Shown: piece after piece, positions 1-7,282 of the stretch
How the letters are laid out: every line of letters begins with the position of its first letter
How positions within the stretch are numbered: position 1 is the stretch's first letter
IMG/VR virus record: IMGVR_UViG_3300042923_000886
Coordinates: 1-54,063 of that record
Direction: 5' to 3' (one strand)
Source: a virus
DNA length: 54,063 bases
Made by a program: the position numbers and the translations under genes
Notes under the pieces: generated by a model
Databases searched by the model: none
What the model was told of the DNA's origin: nothing
Seen by the model: only the letters and a program-made list of their open reading frames with translations

Positions 1-645
1 GCAAAGGAAGGAGCGGTAGTCAACGGGATTTCAGTCTACGGTGTTGCTTCTCTGTTGGAAGTGGTGCAGCTTCTGACGGGTACGACGGAAGAGAAACCGG
101 AGTATGTTGATATCAAACAACTTTTTGCTGCAGAGGATAAGGGAGTATACACTGATTTTGCAGAAGTAGCAGGGCAGAAGGCTGCTAAGCGTGCGATTGA
201 AATTGCGGTGTCCGGTATGCATAACATCCTTATGATCGGACCTCCCGGATCCGGTAAAACCATGCTGGCAAAACGCATTCCGACAATAATGCCGGAGCTT
301 ACCTTCGAAGAAAGTATGGAAATCTCAAAAATTTATAGTATCGCCGGTCTGATGGAACAACAGCCCTTAATCTCAAAGCGCCCCTTCCGTAGTCCGCATC
401 ATACAATCACGACAACAGCATTGGTTGGTGGAGGCAGTATACCAAAACCGGGGGAGATTAGTCTGGCTCATCTTGGTGTCCTCTTTCTGGATGAGCTTCC
501 TGAATTTCAGAAGAATACAATCGAGGTGTTGCGGCAACCACTAGAAGATAAGTCCGTCACCATAGCCAGGCTCAGTGCCTCTTATCGATATCCGGCAGGC
601 TTTATGCTGGTCGCAGCGATGAAACCATATGTAATACTTGCATAA
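1..645 (+). pseudogene. comM: YifB/ComM-family Mg-chelatase-like AAA+ ATPase, 5' partial and cut by a prophage
   Basis: The reading frame is open from the first base, so the N-terminus lies outside the window. The translated part has the ComM/YifB signature: a GISVYGV segment, a Walker A motif GPPGSGKT near codons 80-87, a Walker B motif LFLDELPEF near codon 160, and the RSPHHT motif between them. ComM proteins are hexameric helicases that help integrate DNA taken up by natural transformation. The protein matches the family up to LVAAM and then continues as KPYVILA and stops, where family members read NPCPCG. The arginine-finger region and C-terminal domain are therefore missing, and the gene is inactive unless the prophage excises. 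A serine integrase gene begins one base after the stop codon, which explains the disruption. Family identity is confident; the native 3' half is not in the window. Confidence 0.9.
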
Positions 646-660
646 ATTAATCAAAAAAGT
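600..660. other. Probable attL junction of prophage 1 in comM
   Basis: The sequence fits comM up to about position 620 (gcagcgatgaa) and then becomes phage-like and AT-rich. The integrase gene ends at 647 on the opposite strand, the usual arrangement for large serine integrases next to their att site. The crossover is inferred to lie within the ATGAA shared with the conserved ATG-AAY-CC codons of intact comM. The matching attR, with the rest of comM, is not in the window, so the core cannot be defined exactly. Confidence 0.7.
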
Positions 661-2098
661 AATTGATGAATTTCCAATATATTTTTATCCCGTTTTCTAA
701 TATTACTATTTTGCTGATTAGCATATTAACAAGATTCCGTTTTTCATCAGTGGTACCATTCCCAAATATGAGCTCTGCGGTTTTAATTATTTTTTTGCAT
801 TCTTCCACTGTCATAGATGGGGTTTTATGCGCTTCCAATTCAGACAGTTCATTTTCAAGTTGACTACGTTCTTTATGCAGCGGTTCGATTCTGCTACTGA
901 TATCATATAGAGATATTGTACCTAATTGATATAGATCCATTAACTTATTTATTTGCTTGTTGATCTCTGAAATTCTGTTACTAATAATTGGAGTCTTATC
1001 ATCAGGTGAGTACTTCTGCTTTTGATGCATCTTTTCAATTTTATTTGGGTTTAATGCCAGGTCCATTATTTCTTTTATAACTATATTATCAAGGAAGTCT
1101 TCTCTGTAATTCGGATTTTTACAATAATCAATTTTCTTCATTTCTTTGTTTCCGTCTCTCGAGTAGCAAACATAGTAATAGTAAGTTCCAACCTTTTTAC
1201 TCATGGTGCATTTGGTAAAATATCTAGCACCGCAATTGCCGCAAAATAGCATTCCTGATAATAAATGTTTACCCTTATACGGGGACTTTTGCGAGCTTGT
1301 TAAACCACGCTCCATTTCAGTGTATCTCCTTTGCGCGTTGATAAATATTTCTTCGGATACAATTGGTTTATGTCGCCCTTGATATTCTTGTCCTTTGTAT
1401 TTTATCTTACCAATGTAAAGATTGTTTCTTATGATTTGTCCGACAGTAGCATGATTATTCCATCCAGAATACTTATTACTATATTTTGAACGCATAATAC
1501 CAGTTATACCATGAATAGTGTTTCCTTGTAAAAACAAATCAAAAATTTCACGAACTTGCATTGCTTCGTACTCGTTAATTACAAGTTCACCATCAATGAA
1601 GTCATATCCGATAGGAGCTCCACTACCACCGTGCCAATAGCCATCTTTAGCCCTGCCTATATGTCCCATAGCCATTCGCTCTTTTATTTGTTCACGTTCC
1701 AATTGAGCGAATACAGAGAGAATTCCAATCATTGCTCTTCCGAATGGGGTAGAGGTGTCAAAGTTTTCGTTCATTGAAACAAAATCTACACTATTTTTCA
1801 AAAATACATCTTCGATTAAATAAAGTGTATCTTTTTGAGAACGAGACAAACGATCGAGCTTATAAACCAGTACTAAATCTATGTTTCCTGAAAGTATATC
1901 AGACAACATCTTAGAAAGTGCGGGGCGGGTAATGTTGCTTCCGGAATAACCAGGATCAGCATATACATTCACAGCGACCCATCCCTTGGCCTCACAGTAT
2001 TTTTTTAATCGTTCGGTTTGCATTGGTATTGAATATCCTTCCTCCGCTTGTTCTTGAGTAGATACCCTGATATATATTGCCACTCTTGTTCTGTTCAT
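647..2098 (-). CDS. int: Large serine recombinase, integrase of prophage 1
   Basis: A 483-residue protein with the resolvase catalytic domain first: YIRVST carries the nucleophile Ser13, followed by the conserved YKLDRLSRS segment and the FGRAMIGILSVFAQLEREQIKER helical region that leads into a recombinase domain. A zinc ribbon starts with CGNCG near residue 290 and is completed by later cysteines, and a coiled-coil region lies near residues 370-430. Large serine integrases recombine short attP and attB sites without supercoiling, and need a directionality factor for excision. Its 3' end abuts the comM junction, so it is the enzyme that placed prophage 1 there. The repressor gene lies 23 bp upstream and is co-oriented, suggesting a lysogeny operon. 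The start at 2098 has an AGGAGG-like site in the gap (ggaggtttt). Confidence 0.95.
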   Translation of the reverse strand: MNRTRVAIYIRVSTQEQAEEGYSIPMQTERLKKYCEAKGWVAVNVYADPGYSGSNITRPALSKMLSDILSGNIDLVLVYKLDRLSRSQKDTLYLIEDVFLKNSVDFVSMNENFDTSTPFGRAMIGILSVFAQLEREQIKERMAMGHIGRAKDGYWHGGSGAPIGYDFIDGELVINEYEAMQVREIFDLFLQGNTIHGITGIMRSKYSNKYSGWNNHATVGQIIRNNLYIGKIKYKGQEYQGRHKPIVSEEIFINAQRRYTEMERGLTSSQKSPYKGKHLLSGMLFCGNCGARYFTKCTMSKKVGTYYYYVCYSRDGNKEMKKIDYCKNPNYREDFLDNIVIKEIMDLALNPNKIEKMHQKQKYSPDDKTPIISNRISEINKQINKLMDLYQLGTISLYDISSRIEPLHKERSQLENELSELEAHKTPSMTVEECKKIIKTAELIFGNGTTDEKRNLVNMLISKIVILENGIKIYWKFINYFFD

Positions 2099-2121
2099 TC
2101 GAAAACCTCCAAGAAGATAAT

Positions 2122-2598
2122 TTATTCGGTGTATTTGGGGACAAATGTCAGTTCAATAATTCTGTTAATAGCTTCCCGCTTTCCTTCGTTATTTAGTTTT
2201 TGAAACTCGATAAGTAACTCGAAATCAATGCTTTCAAATTTAATATTATCAGACAGTTTTTTCATGATAAATTCATTTGCAATATCAGTACCGTTATGCT
2301 CGGATTCATATAATGCTTGAAGCACCGGACTTTCATCTGATTGGGGCATTGTATTTCGCTCTTTAGGAACATCGTAGCCCATCAGCCATGCTTCGCTAAC
2401 ATCTAATGCCATCCCTAAAATAGATAGAGTTCGCTGACTAGGAATAACCTTCCCGGCTACATATTGGCTTAAATAATTTTTGGTGAGCTTTACATCGTAT
2501 TTTTTACAAAAAGGTTCACATTTTTTGATAATGTCGACCTGCTTTAGATTACGATCCTCCATAAGTTTCTTAAGCCTAATAGACGTGTTCTCTTTCAT
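2122..2598 (-). CDS. CI-like XRE-family repressor of prophage 1
   Basis: A 158-residue protein with an N-terminal helix-turn-helix region over roughly residues 6-70, including YLSQYVAGKVIPS, which reads as the recognition-helix part. The remaining residues are probably for dimerisation. No peptidase-like Ser/Lys dyad of the LexA type is obvious, so induction may not work by self-cleavage. The gene is divergent from the Cro-like gene at 2784 and is followed by the integrase, the classical lysogeny layout. A ribosome-binding site (aaggag) precedes the ATG. Its promoter (-10 at 2632-2637, -35 at 2655-2660) overlaps a palindrome, suggesting autoregulation. The role as master repressor is inferred from position and fold. 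Confidence 0.85.
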   Translation of the reverse strand: MKENTSIRLKKLMEDRNLKQVDIIKKCEPFCKKYDVKLTKNYLSQYVAGKVIPSQRTLSILGMALDVSEAWLMGYDVPKERNTMPQSDESPVLQALYESEHNGTDIANEFIMKKLSDNIKFESIDFELLIEFQKLNNEGKREAINRIIELTFVPKYTE

Positions 2599-2631
2599 AA
2601 TTTACAATTTCTCCTTATTATTAATGTCTGT

Positions 2632-2754
2632 ATTATAAAGCATATTGAACAAAAGTTCAATAGAAAAGTGATAAAATGTTCTATTAAATTGAATTTAGGT
2701 ATTGCGATATAATTCGACATGTGATATATTCATATTAGTTCAACGAGATAGAAC
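2632..2754. promoter_or_regulatory. Divergent promoter/operator region of prophage 1
   Basis: On the minus strand a -10 TATAAT (2632-2637) and -35 TTGAAC (2655-2660) are 17 bp apart and drive the repressor. The -35 is one half of the palindrome TTGAAC-aaaa-GTTCAA (2645-2660). On the plus strand a TATAAT lies at 2708-2713. Two 17-bp sites of the form GTTC-N9-GAAY occur at 2678-2694 and 2738-2754, flanking that -10. A third perfect site lies at 2994-3010. These are candidate operators for the repressor and the Cro-like protein. Confidence 0.6.
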
Positions 2755-2783
2755 TTAATATTAACCAATTTGGAGGTGATTAA

Positions 2784-3002
2784 ATGAAATATGATTACAG
2801 TAAGTTAAATGGTAAAATCACAGAGAAATACGATAAACAATACGCATTTGCTATTGATATGGGGTGGTCTGAGAGAACGTGTTGTTTAAAACTAAATAAT
2901 AAAGTACAGTGGAAACAATCTGAGATTCTTAAAGCATGTAAGCTGTTGGATATCGAAGAACATGAAATATGTACATATTTTTTTGCTATAAAAGTTCTAT
3001 AG
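2784..3002 (+). CDS. DUF739-family Cro-like DNA-binding protein
   Basis: A 72-residue protein starting YDYSKLNGKI, with MGWSERTCCLKLNNKVQWKQSEI in the middle, which is the DUF739 pattern of a small helix-turn-helix protein. Members sit directly opposite phage repressors and act like Cro. The start at 2784 follows a good site (tggaggtga). It is the first gene of the plus-strand early operon. A palindromic operator-like site overlaps its stop codon, so downstream genes could be controlled separately from it. Family call is confident; function is inferred from position. Confidence 0.8.
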   Translation: MKYDYSKLNGKITEKYDKQYAFAIDMGWSERTCCLKLNNKVQWKQSEILKACKLLDIEEHEICTYFFAIKVL

Positions 3003-3012
3003 TGTAGAACTT
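2992..3012. promoter_or_regulatory. Operator-like palindrome at the end of the Cro-like gene
   Basis: The site reads AAGTTCTA-tagtg-TAGAACTT, a perfect 8-bp inverted repeat. It fits the GTTC-N9-GAAC pattern of the sites at 2678 and 2738. It could be a downstream operator or roadblock for the same repressor. Confidence 0.5.
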
Positions 3013-3055
3013 ATTGCATTTCAATATTAATTTTTGGCAGACTGGAGATCATAAA

Positions 3056-3220
3056 ATGAAAGATCAAGTTAAATCTAAAGATATTCTTCCACCTGGTTTC
3101 AAAATAATCCACGTTCTGCCTGATGGGACGGAGGTAGAAAGTATTAAAGGGATGTGTATTCCTTACTTATCTGAAACCAAATTAATATATGAACTTGCTG
3201 CAAAATATGCACAACAATGA
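3056..3220 (+). CDS. Small early phage protein, unknown function
   Basis: A 54-residue frame starting at an ATG preceded by ctggag, ending with a stop 30 bp before the next gene. It contains LPDGTEVESIKG, a pattern seen in small conserved phage proteins, and has no membrane segment or cysteine motif. It is expressed in the early operon between the Cro-like gene and a coiled-coil protein. I cannot assign a function. The ATG at 3056 was preferred over an upstream start at 3014 because only 3056 has a ribosome-binding site. Confidence 0.6.
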   Translation: MKDQVKSKDILPPGFKIIHVLPDGTEVESIKGMCIPYLSETKLIYELAAKYAQQ

Positions 3221-3249
3221 ATTAACTACTTAAGAAAGGAGAAATACCT

Positions 3250-3444
3250 ATGTGGATATCAAAGAAGAAGTACCAGGCATTAGAGAAGAGAATTGATGAC
3301 ATTGAAGCAAGACAAACGGTTTGTTCATTTGAATTTGGAAGTGAAGAAAAGACCATTAATCAGTTGCGAGCCGAAAATGGTCTTTCCGAGATAGCAGGTG
3401 GTGACGAGGTACTTATTACCAAAGCTCAATCTGATAACAACTGA
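3250..3444 (+). CDS. Small coiled-coil-like phage protein
   Basis: A 64-residue protein with a charged N-terminal helix (KKKYQALEKRIDDIEAR) that looks able to form a short coiled coil, followed by an acidic tail. A strong site (gaaaggag) precedes the ATG. Its last 29 bp overlap the convergent gene on the minus strand. No family recognised. Confidence 0.6.
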   Translation: MWISKKKYQALEKRIDDIEARQTVCSFEFGSEEKTINQLRAENGLSEIAGGDEVLITKAQSDNN

Positions 3445-3745
3445 TTTTTGGGTTTGGTGTACCAACATCTTTCGCGTTAATTAAAGCCTCGTATTTCATT
3501 TTTAAAATGCTACACGCATTAGGGACCATGTCATTAAGGAAATCGATTGTTACATCAATATTCATAATCTTGTTTAACGAATGAGCCAACTCAACTGAAT
3601 AGATTTTATTAAAGTTTTCACCTATGAACAGCATGTCATATTTGTTCATGAGCGCCTTTAAGTCAGCTTCGGATGGATTGTTTCCAAGGCTTAGACTTTC
3701 AAGAGATAACGTTTTTAATATTTCAACAAGTTTTAACGTATCCAT
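3416..3745 (-). CDS. Hypothetical protein, isolated minus-strand gene in the early region
   Basis: A 109-residue predicted helical protein without membrane segments or recognisable motifs. The ATG is preceded by ggaaaggag and by its own promoter with a TATAAT at 3791-3796, so it is a genuine gene transcribed against the early operon. A differently coded minus-strand gene (41843-42019) occupies the same relative place in prophage 2 behind a related promoter and leader. That suggests a conserved slot for a lysogen-expressed accessory gene. Function unknown. Confidence 0.65.
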   Translation of the reverse strand: MDTLKLVEILKTLSLESLSLGNNPSEADLKALMNKYDMLFIGENFNKIYSVELAHSLNKIMNIDVTIDFLNDMVPNACSILKMKYEALINAKDVGTPNPKISCYQIELW

Positions 3746-3759
3746 GTATTTTCTCCTTT

Positions 3760-3820
3760 CCTTTATATTTCGCTCCCAAGCGATAAGGAGATTATACCAC
3801 TTATTACCATAATTCTACAA
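3760..3820 (-). promoter_or_regulatory. Promoter and leader of the minus-strand accessory gene
   Basis: On the minus strand TATAAT (3791-3796) is preceded by a TTGTAG-like -35 (3815-3820). The transcript start region contains a small hairpin, tcgct-ccca-agcga. The stretch agcgataaggRgattataccac recurs at about 42053-42075 in prophage 2. Confidence 0.55.
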
Positions 3821-3837
3821 GAGGGGAGGGACAAGTA

Positions 3838-4053
3838 TTGAGTCTTGAAAAACTAAAGTTAAAACTAGAGGGATTGGCTGCCTCTGTTCTGTTGGGTGGA
3901 TCTTTCTTGTACATATATGGTCAGTATGGCTGCCTAGAACTGGATACGATAACACCCACGCAATTTGCTTTTAGAACAGGTGCAGCACTTATTGTACTAG
4001 GATTTGTTGCGTGGTTTATCAATCGTCATTTTGTGGATGGAGAGTGGTTGTGA
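3838..4053 (+). CDS. Small two-pass membrane protein
   Basis: A 71-residue protein starting at TTG, chosen because a strong site (gaggggaggg, 3821-3830) lies 7 bp upstream. Two hydrophobic segments, roughly residues 14-28 and 46-62, suggest two membrane passes. The stop codon overlaps the next start (TGATG), so the two genes are probably translationally coupled. Function unknown. Confidence 0.6.
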   Translation: MSLEKLKLKLEGLAASVLLGGSFLYIYGQYGCLELDTITPTQFAFRTGAALIVLGFVAWFINRHFVDGEWL

Positions 4054-4214
4054 TGGCGAGGGTTGATAATCCAGTATATGCAGTGTGTATTTACTGCCAT
4101 AAAAGAAACAACATAAGCAAGGAGCAAAAGATACCAAGAGGTGGATATGTTTGTTACAAGTACAAATGTCAAATGAAAAAGGCCATAAGGAGCGGCAACT
4201 CACTTAAGGCCTAG
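4053..4214 (+). CDS. Small zinc-ribbon-like phage protein
   Basis: A 53-residue basic protein with CIYCHKRN near the N-terminus and YVCYKYKC further on, giving four cysteines in CxxC-like spacing, consistent with a zinc ribbon. The start overlaps the stop of the upstream membrane protein. Function unknown; nucleic-acid binding would fit the basic composition. Confidence 0.55.
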   Translation: MARVDNPVYAVCIYCHKRNNISKEQKIPRGGYVCYKYKCQMKKAIRSGNSLKA

Positions 4215-4268
4215 AGCAAATAAACTTAAGTGCATGATAGCACAAATTACGATGGAGGTCAATTTATT

Positions 4269-4772
4269 ATGGATAAGAAAATTGTAGAAGTACTAAAAGA
4301 ACTTGGAGTGCCGATGGGTAATCTCGGATTTAAGTACATAAGAGAGGCTATGTATATTCTCAATATTGATCCTAAACAGATAGATGGGATCACGAAGCCA
4401 GGAGGATTGTATTTCACTATAGCAAAGAAATATGGATCAGTTCCGACTAGGGTTGAGAGAGCAATCCGACATGCGATTGAAAGTAGCTTCCTTCATGTAG
4501 ATGTAGATGTTATCCGGAATTACTTTGGTAATACAGCAGATCTAAGCAATGGAAAATTAACGAACCGTAACTTTCTGGCTGCTTTGGCCTATGCGATCAG
4601 TGAGGATAAGCCATCAACAATAGCATTAGATAAGCATGAAATAATAAAGAATAATGATGATAAATCATGCGCTCTTTGCGGAGCTGGACATAAGCTCGTT
4701 AAAGTAGATGATCGTTATCTATGTATGGTATGCCTTCATAAAGCAAATTTAAGTTTAACTGAAAATATTTGA
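4269..4772 (+). CDS. Spo0A C-terminal (effector) domain protein with C-terminal zinc finger
   Basis: A 167-residue protein whose first ~115 residues match the Spo0A DNA-binding domain: ELGVPMGNLGFKYIREA, then IAKKYGSVPT (51-60) and RVERAIRHAIE (61-71), which is the Spo0A recognition-helix signature. The Spo0A receiver domain is absent, so it lacks the phosphorylation control of the host regulator. The C-terminus carries CALCGAG and CMVCLHKA, a probable zinc-binding element. Spo0A is the master regulator of sporulation; an unregulated phage copy could bind 0A boxes or unrelated phage sites. The start at 4269 has gatggagg upstream. Family identity is strong; effect on the host is inference. Confidence 0.88.
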   Translation: MDKKIVEVLKELGVPMGNLGFKYIREAMYILNIDPKQIDGITKPGGLYFTIAKKYGSVPTRVERAIRHAIESSFLHVDVDVIRNYFGNTADLSNGKLTNRNFLAALAYAISEDKPSTIALDKHEIIKNNDDKSCALCGAGHKLVKVDDRYLCMVCLHKANLSLTENI

Positions 4773-4789
4773 TATTAAGGAGGAACGTT

Positions 4790-5185
4790 GTGGAAAAGAA
4801 ATTAGCATCATCTGAAATACAGAACGGTGCCTGCAAGTTTTGCGGTCAGATGTATCCGATCGAGACTAGTGGTCTAGCCAGAGAAGAAGATTTGAATGAA
4901 TGGGCTACAGAAAAATGTGATTGCACAAGAGCGATGGATTATTCCAGACGTAAAAATTCTGTTGCGAAGGCAAAAGAGAAAATTGAGCAGTTATTCGGGG
5001 CTAGTCATGGTGGAGAGAATATTGTGTTTCTTCTCAATACGGGATTGGATGCGATTATTGCAGAGAACATTGATGAGATAAGTATTGATCTCGGTCATGG
5101 TTGTAAAGCAAAGGTATCTCAAAATTCGAAGGGTAATATCAAGGTTGAGAGAACAGATACCAGAAAAGTTAAATATGAACAATAG
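4790..5185 (+). CDS. Cysteine-containing early phage protein of unknown function
   Basis: A 131-residue protein starting at GTG, chosen because AAGGAGG lies 6 bp upstream. CKFCGQMYPIE and a later CDC form a likely zinc site in the first 50 residues. The middle helix (RRKNSVAKAKEKIEQLF) is basic and the C-terminus is a small beta-rich domain. It sits between the Spo0A-like gene and the SSB-like gene in the replication operon. Family not recognised. Confidence 0.65.
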   Translation: MEKKLASSEIQNGACKFCGQMYPIETSGLAREEDLNEWATEKCDCTRAMDYSRRKNSVAKAKEKIEQLFGASHGGENIVFLLNTGLDAIIAENIDEISIDLGHGCKAKVSQNSKGNIKVERTDTRKVKYEQ

Positions 5186-5196
5186 GAGGAAATAGG

Positions 5197-5865
5197 ATGC
5201 TAAACAATAAGGTACATTTGATAGGAACTGTATGCTCTCCGTTTGAGTACAGCCACACAGTATGCGGAGAAGATTTCTATATTGCATACATAAGCACTTT
5301 AAGAATGAGTGGTGCTGCAGATGTTCTGCCGGTTATGGTATCGGCAAGAACGGTAGATGTAAAGAATGATATGACAGATTATCGTATTGAGGTAATTGGA
5401 TCATTCCGGAGTTATAACAGACATGATAAAGATGGAAGTAGGAATTCATTAGTACTTTACATATGGACTGAAGTATTCAGAGAGACAGATGCATACGACT
5501 ACAATGCCATTGAAATTGATGGTTATCTCTGTAAGGCACCTGTATATAGAAAAACTCCATTAGGCAGGGAAATCACGGATTTATTAGTAGCGGTCAACCG
5601 GCCGTCATATAGCAAGTCTGATTACATACCTGCAGTATCCTGGGGACGGAATGCATTATATGTGTCATCCTTCAGAACCGGCGATCACATAGCATTAAAG
5701 GGTAGAATTCAGAGCCGTGGTTATATCAAAATCGTTAACGGGGCTCCGGAACAAAGAACTGCTTATGAGGTGTCTGTACTTACTGTATTTGATGGGGTGA
5801 ATGATTATGGGCGAAAGGAAACAGATCAACCAGTCGAAGTTAATGAAATTGATATTGAACAATAA
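5197..5865 (+). CDS. ssb: Tandem OB-fold single-stranded DNA-binding protein
   Basis: A 222-residue protein with two successive OB-like domains: LIGTVCSPFEYSHTV begins the first and IEIDGYLCKAPVYRKTPLGREI, followed by LLVAVNRP and YIPAVSWGRNA, is the second, which resembles PriB/SSB-type folds. It should coat single-stranded DNA produced during replication. It directly precedes a three-hairpin element and an HUH Rep gene, matching the SSB-Rep arrangement at 42778-44636 in prophage 2. A good site (aggagg) precedes the ATG. The SSB role is well supported by motif and context; the tandem arrangement differs from the single-OB host SSB. Confidence 0.8.
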   Translation: MLNNKVHLIGTVCSPFEYSHTVCGEDFYIAYISTLRMSGAADVLPVMVSARTVDVKNDMTDYRIEVIGSFRSYNRHDKDGSRNSLVLYIWTEVFRETDAYDYNAIEIDGYLCKAPVYRKTPLGREITDLLVAVNRPSYSKSDYIPAVSWGRNALYVSSFRTGDHIALKGRIQSRGYIKIVNGAPEQRTAYEVSVLTVFDGVNDYGRKETDQPVEVNEIDIEQ

Positions 5866-5873
5866 AAAAATAA

Positions 5874-5992
5874 GCCCGTCCTCTCCATCAAAGAGGGCGG
5901 GCAAGTCAGCAGATATGCTAACTAAAATCTTCAATTAAATAGTAGCATATCCATGGCTAAAAGTCAATAAAATCAAGGGGTTTAGGCTCCTT
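5874..5992 (+). other. Conserved three-hairpin element upstream of the HUH rep gene
   Basis: Hairpin 1 is an 11-bp GC-rich stem (5874-5884 with 5892-5902). Hairpin 2 pairs gatatgcta (5912-5920) with tagcatatc (5943-5951). Hairpin 3 pairs aagggg (5975-5980) with ctcctt (5987-5992). The same order, with identical hairpin-1 arms and a base-pair change in hairpin 3 that keeps pairing, occurs at 43593-43709. It may be a replication origin for the Rep or a regulatory leader. Confidence 0.65.
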
Positions 5993-6033
5993 TGAATAAC
6001 ACTCTAAGTATATTAAAGTTAGGTGAGTCGGAT

Positions 6034-6849
6034 ATGCCATATAGGAAAGATAAATGGACATTCCCTAACTCCAATGAGTATGAGTATAAGTACGCAGGTA
6101 ACTATGGAGCAAAGGGAGAGAAACGATCACCAAAGAGGAAAGCAACCCCGGAGCAGATCCAGAAGCAGAACCAATACAACCGGGAGAAAAAGACCAGAAG
6201 AGAAATCAAGGCGAATTTTGCACCGGAGGATTTATGGGGCACATTCAAATATCCCAAAGGAACTAGAAAACCATTAGAAGAGATTGAAAAGGATATTAAA
6301 TATTTCCATGACAAAATGAGAAAGATTTATAAAAAGCATGGGGAAGTCTACAAATTCATTATTCGATTTGAAATCGGTGAGCATGGAGGAATACATATCC
6401 ACATTCTGATCAATAGACCGCGAAGCATTCCAAATGTTGACCTATTGATACAAGAGATCTGGAAGTTCGGAAGAGTAAACTTCCAATCACTCTATGAATA
6501 CGGTGGATACCAGAAGCTTGCTAACTACATAGTAAAGAAACCGAATAAGGAGCAGGAGAAGCAGCTGAGCCTATTCGAGGAAGAGGATAAAAAGAAATTA
6601 GTCAAATATTCCTCTTCTCGTAACCTCATCCGGCCAGAGCCGGAGCGAAAAGAATATAGACGATGGACTATGCAGAAATTAGTTGAGAATGGTCCGAAAC
6701 CGACACCTGGTTACTATATCGATAAAGACTCAATCCGATACGGTGTAAACGAATATACAGGAATGTCATATTACCAATACACCGAATGTCGGATAAATGA
6801 GATCAAAAGTAGGAGCAGTCCAGAATGGATAGCTTGGGAAGGAGAATAA
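6034..6849 (+). CDS. rep: HUH-type replication-associated protein (ORF2/G2P-like Rep)
   Basis: A 271-residue protein with an HUH metal-binding motif, GGIHIHILIN, in the middle, followed by a GGYQKLANYIVKK helix that carries the likely catalytic tyrosine. These are the hallmarks of HUH endonucleases that nick one strand and start rolling-circle replication. The N-terminal ~60 residues are basic. The ATG at 6034 is preferred over an upstream TTG at 5992 because aggtgag lies just upstream and because 5992 is inside hairpin 3. It lies downstream of SSB and upstream of an RNase H-like gene. Family identity is good; which strand and site it nicks is unknown. Confidence 0.78.
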   Translation: MPYRKDKWTFPNSNEYEYKYAGNYGAKGEKRSPKRKATPEQIQKQNQYNREKKTRREIKANFAPEDLWGTFKYPKGTRKPLEEIEKDIKYFHDKMRKIYKKHGEVYKFIIRFEIGEHGGIHIHILINRPRSIPNVDLLIQEIWKFGRVNFQSLYEYGGYQKLANYIVKKPNKEQEKQLSLFEEEDKKKLVKYSSSRNLIRPEPERKEYRRWTMQKLVENGPKPTPGYYIDKDSIRYGVNEYTGMSYYQYTECRINEIKSRSSPEWIAWEGE

Positions 6850-6853
6850 GAAG

Positions 6854-7282
6854 GTGGAAGTAACAATCTACATAGATGTATATCATACCGGCAACTTAAA
6901 AAACGGTACTGGCACATATAACATCATGCTCGAATACATAGCTCCGGATGGAGCACCAAGGACCAGAGAATATTATGAATGTCTTAAAAATACATCAAAG
7001 AACAGGACAGCCATAAAAGCATGCATCTCAGCTCTGAGCCATATGAAAAAGACCTGCAGTATTAGGATCATCACCAATTCTCAATTTGTAGTAAACTCCA
7101 TGAACCAGAATTGGGATAAGCAGAAAAACGCAGATTTGTGGCAGCAGTTGTTGATGGCCATGTCAGAACATAATGTCACCTTCGAGTACTCCTTCAGTAA
7201 CCAATATTCAACCTATATGTTTATGGCTGCCAAGAGAGCCAATGTCATATTTACGGAGGATGCGTATGAAAATAACTTGTAG
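6854..7282 (+). CDS. RNase H-like fold protein with altered active site
   Basis: A 142-residue protein with an RNase HI-like order: YIDVYHTG (Asp8), a helix NRTAIKACISAL, then IITNSQFVVNS and NADLWQQLL. In active RNase HI the second position is Glu and the third Asp (TDS); here they are Asn/Arg and Asn, so catalysis by the normal two-metal mechanism is unlikely. The prophage 2 homologue at 44653 has the same substitutions, so they are conserved rather than decay. It probably binds RNA:DNA hybrids or a replication partner. Start is GTG after agaagg. It follows rep by 4 bp. Confidence 0.7.
   Translation: MEVTIYIDVYHTGNLKNGTGTYNIMLEYIAPDGAPRTREYYECLKNTSKNRTAIKACISALSHMKKTCSIRIITNSQFVVNSMNQNWDKQKNADLWQQLLMAMSEHNVTFEYSFSNQYSTYMFMAAKRANVIFTEDAYENNL

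Noticed and set aside
3014-3055. An earlier start for the 54-residue protein at 3056
   Set aside because: No ribosome-binding site in front of 3014, and the stretch overlaps an operator; ATG 3056 has ctggag at good spacing.
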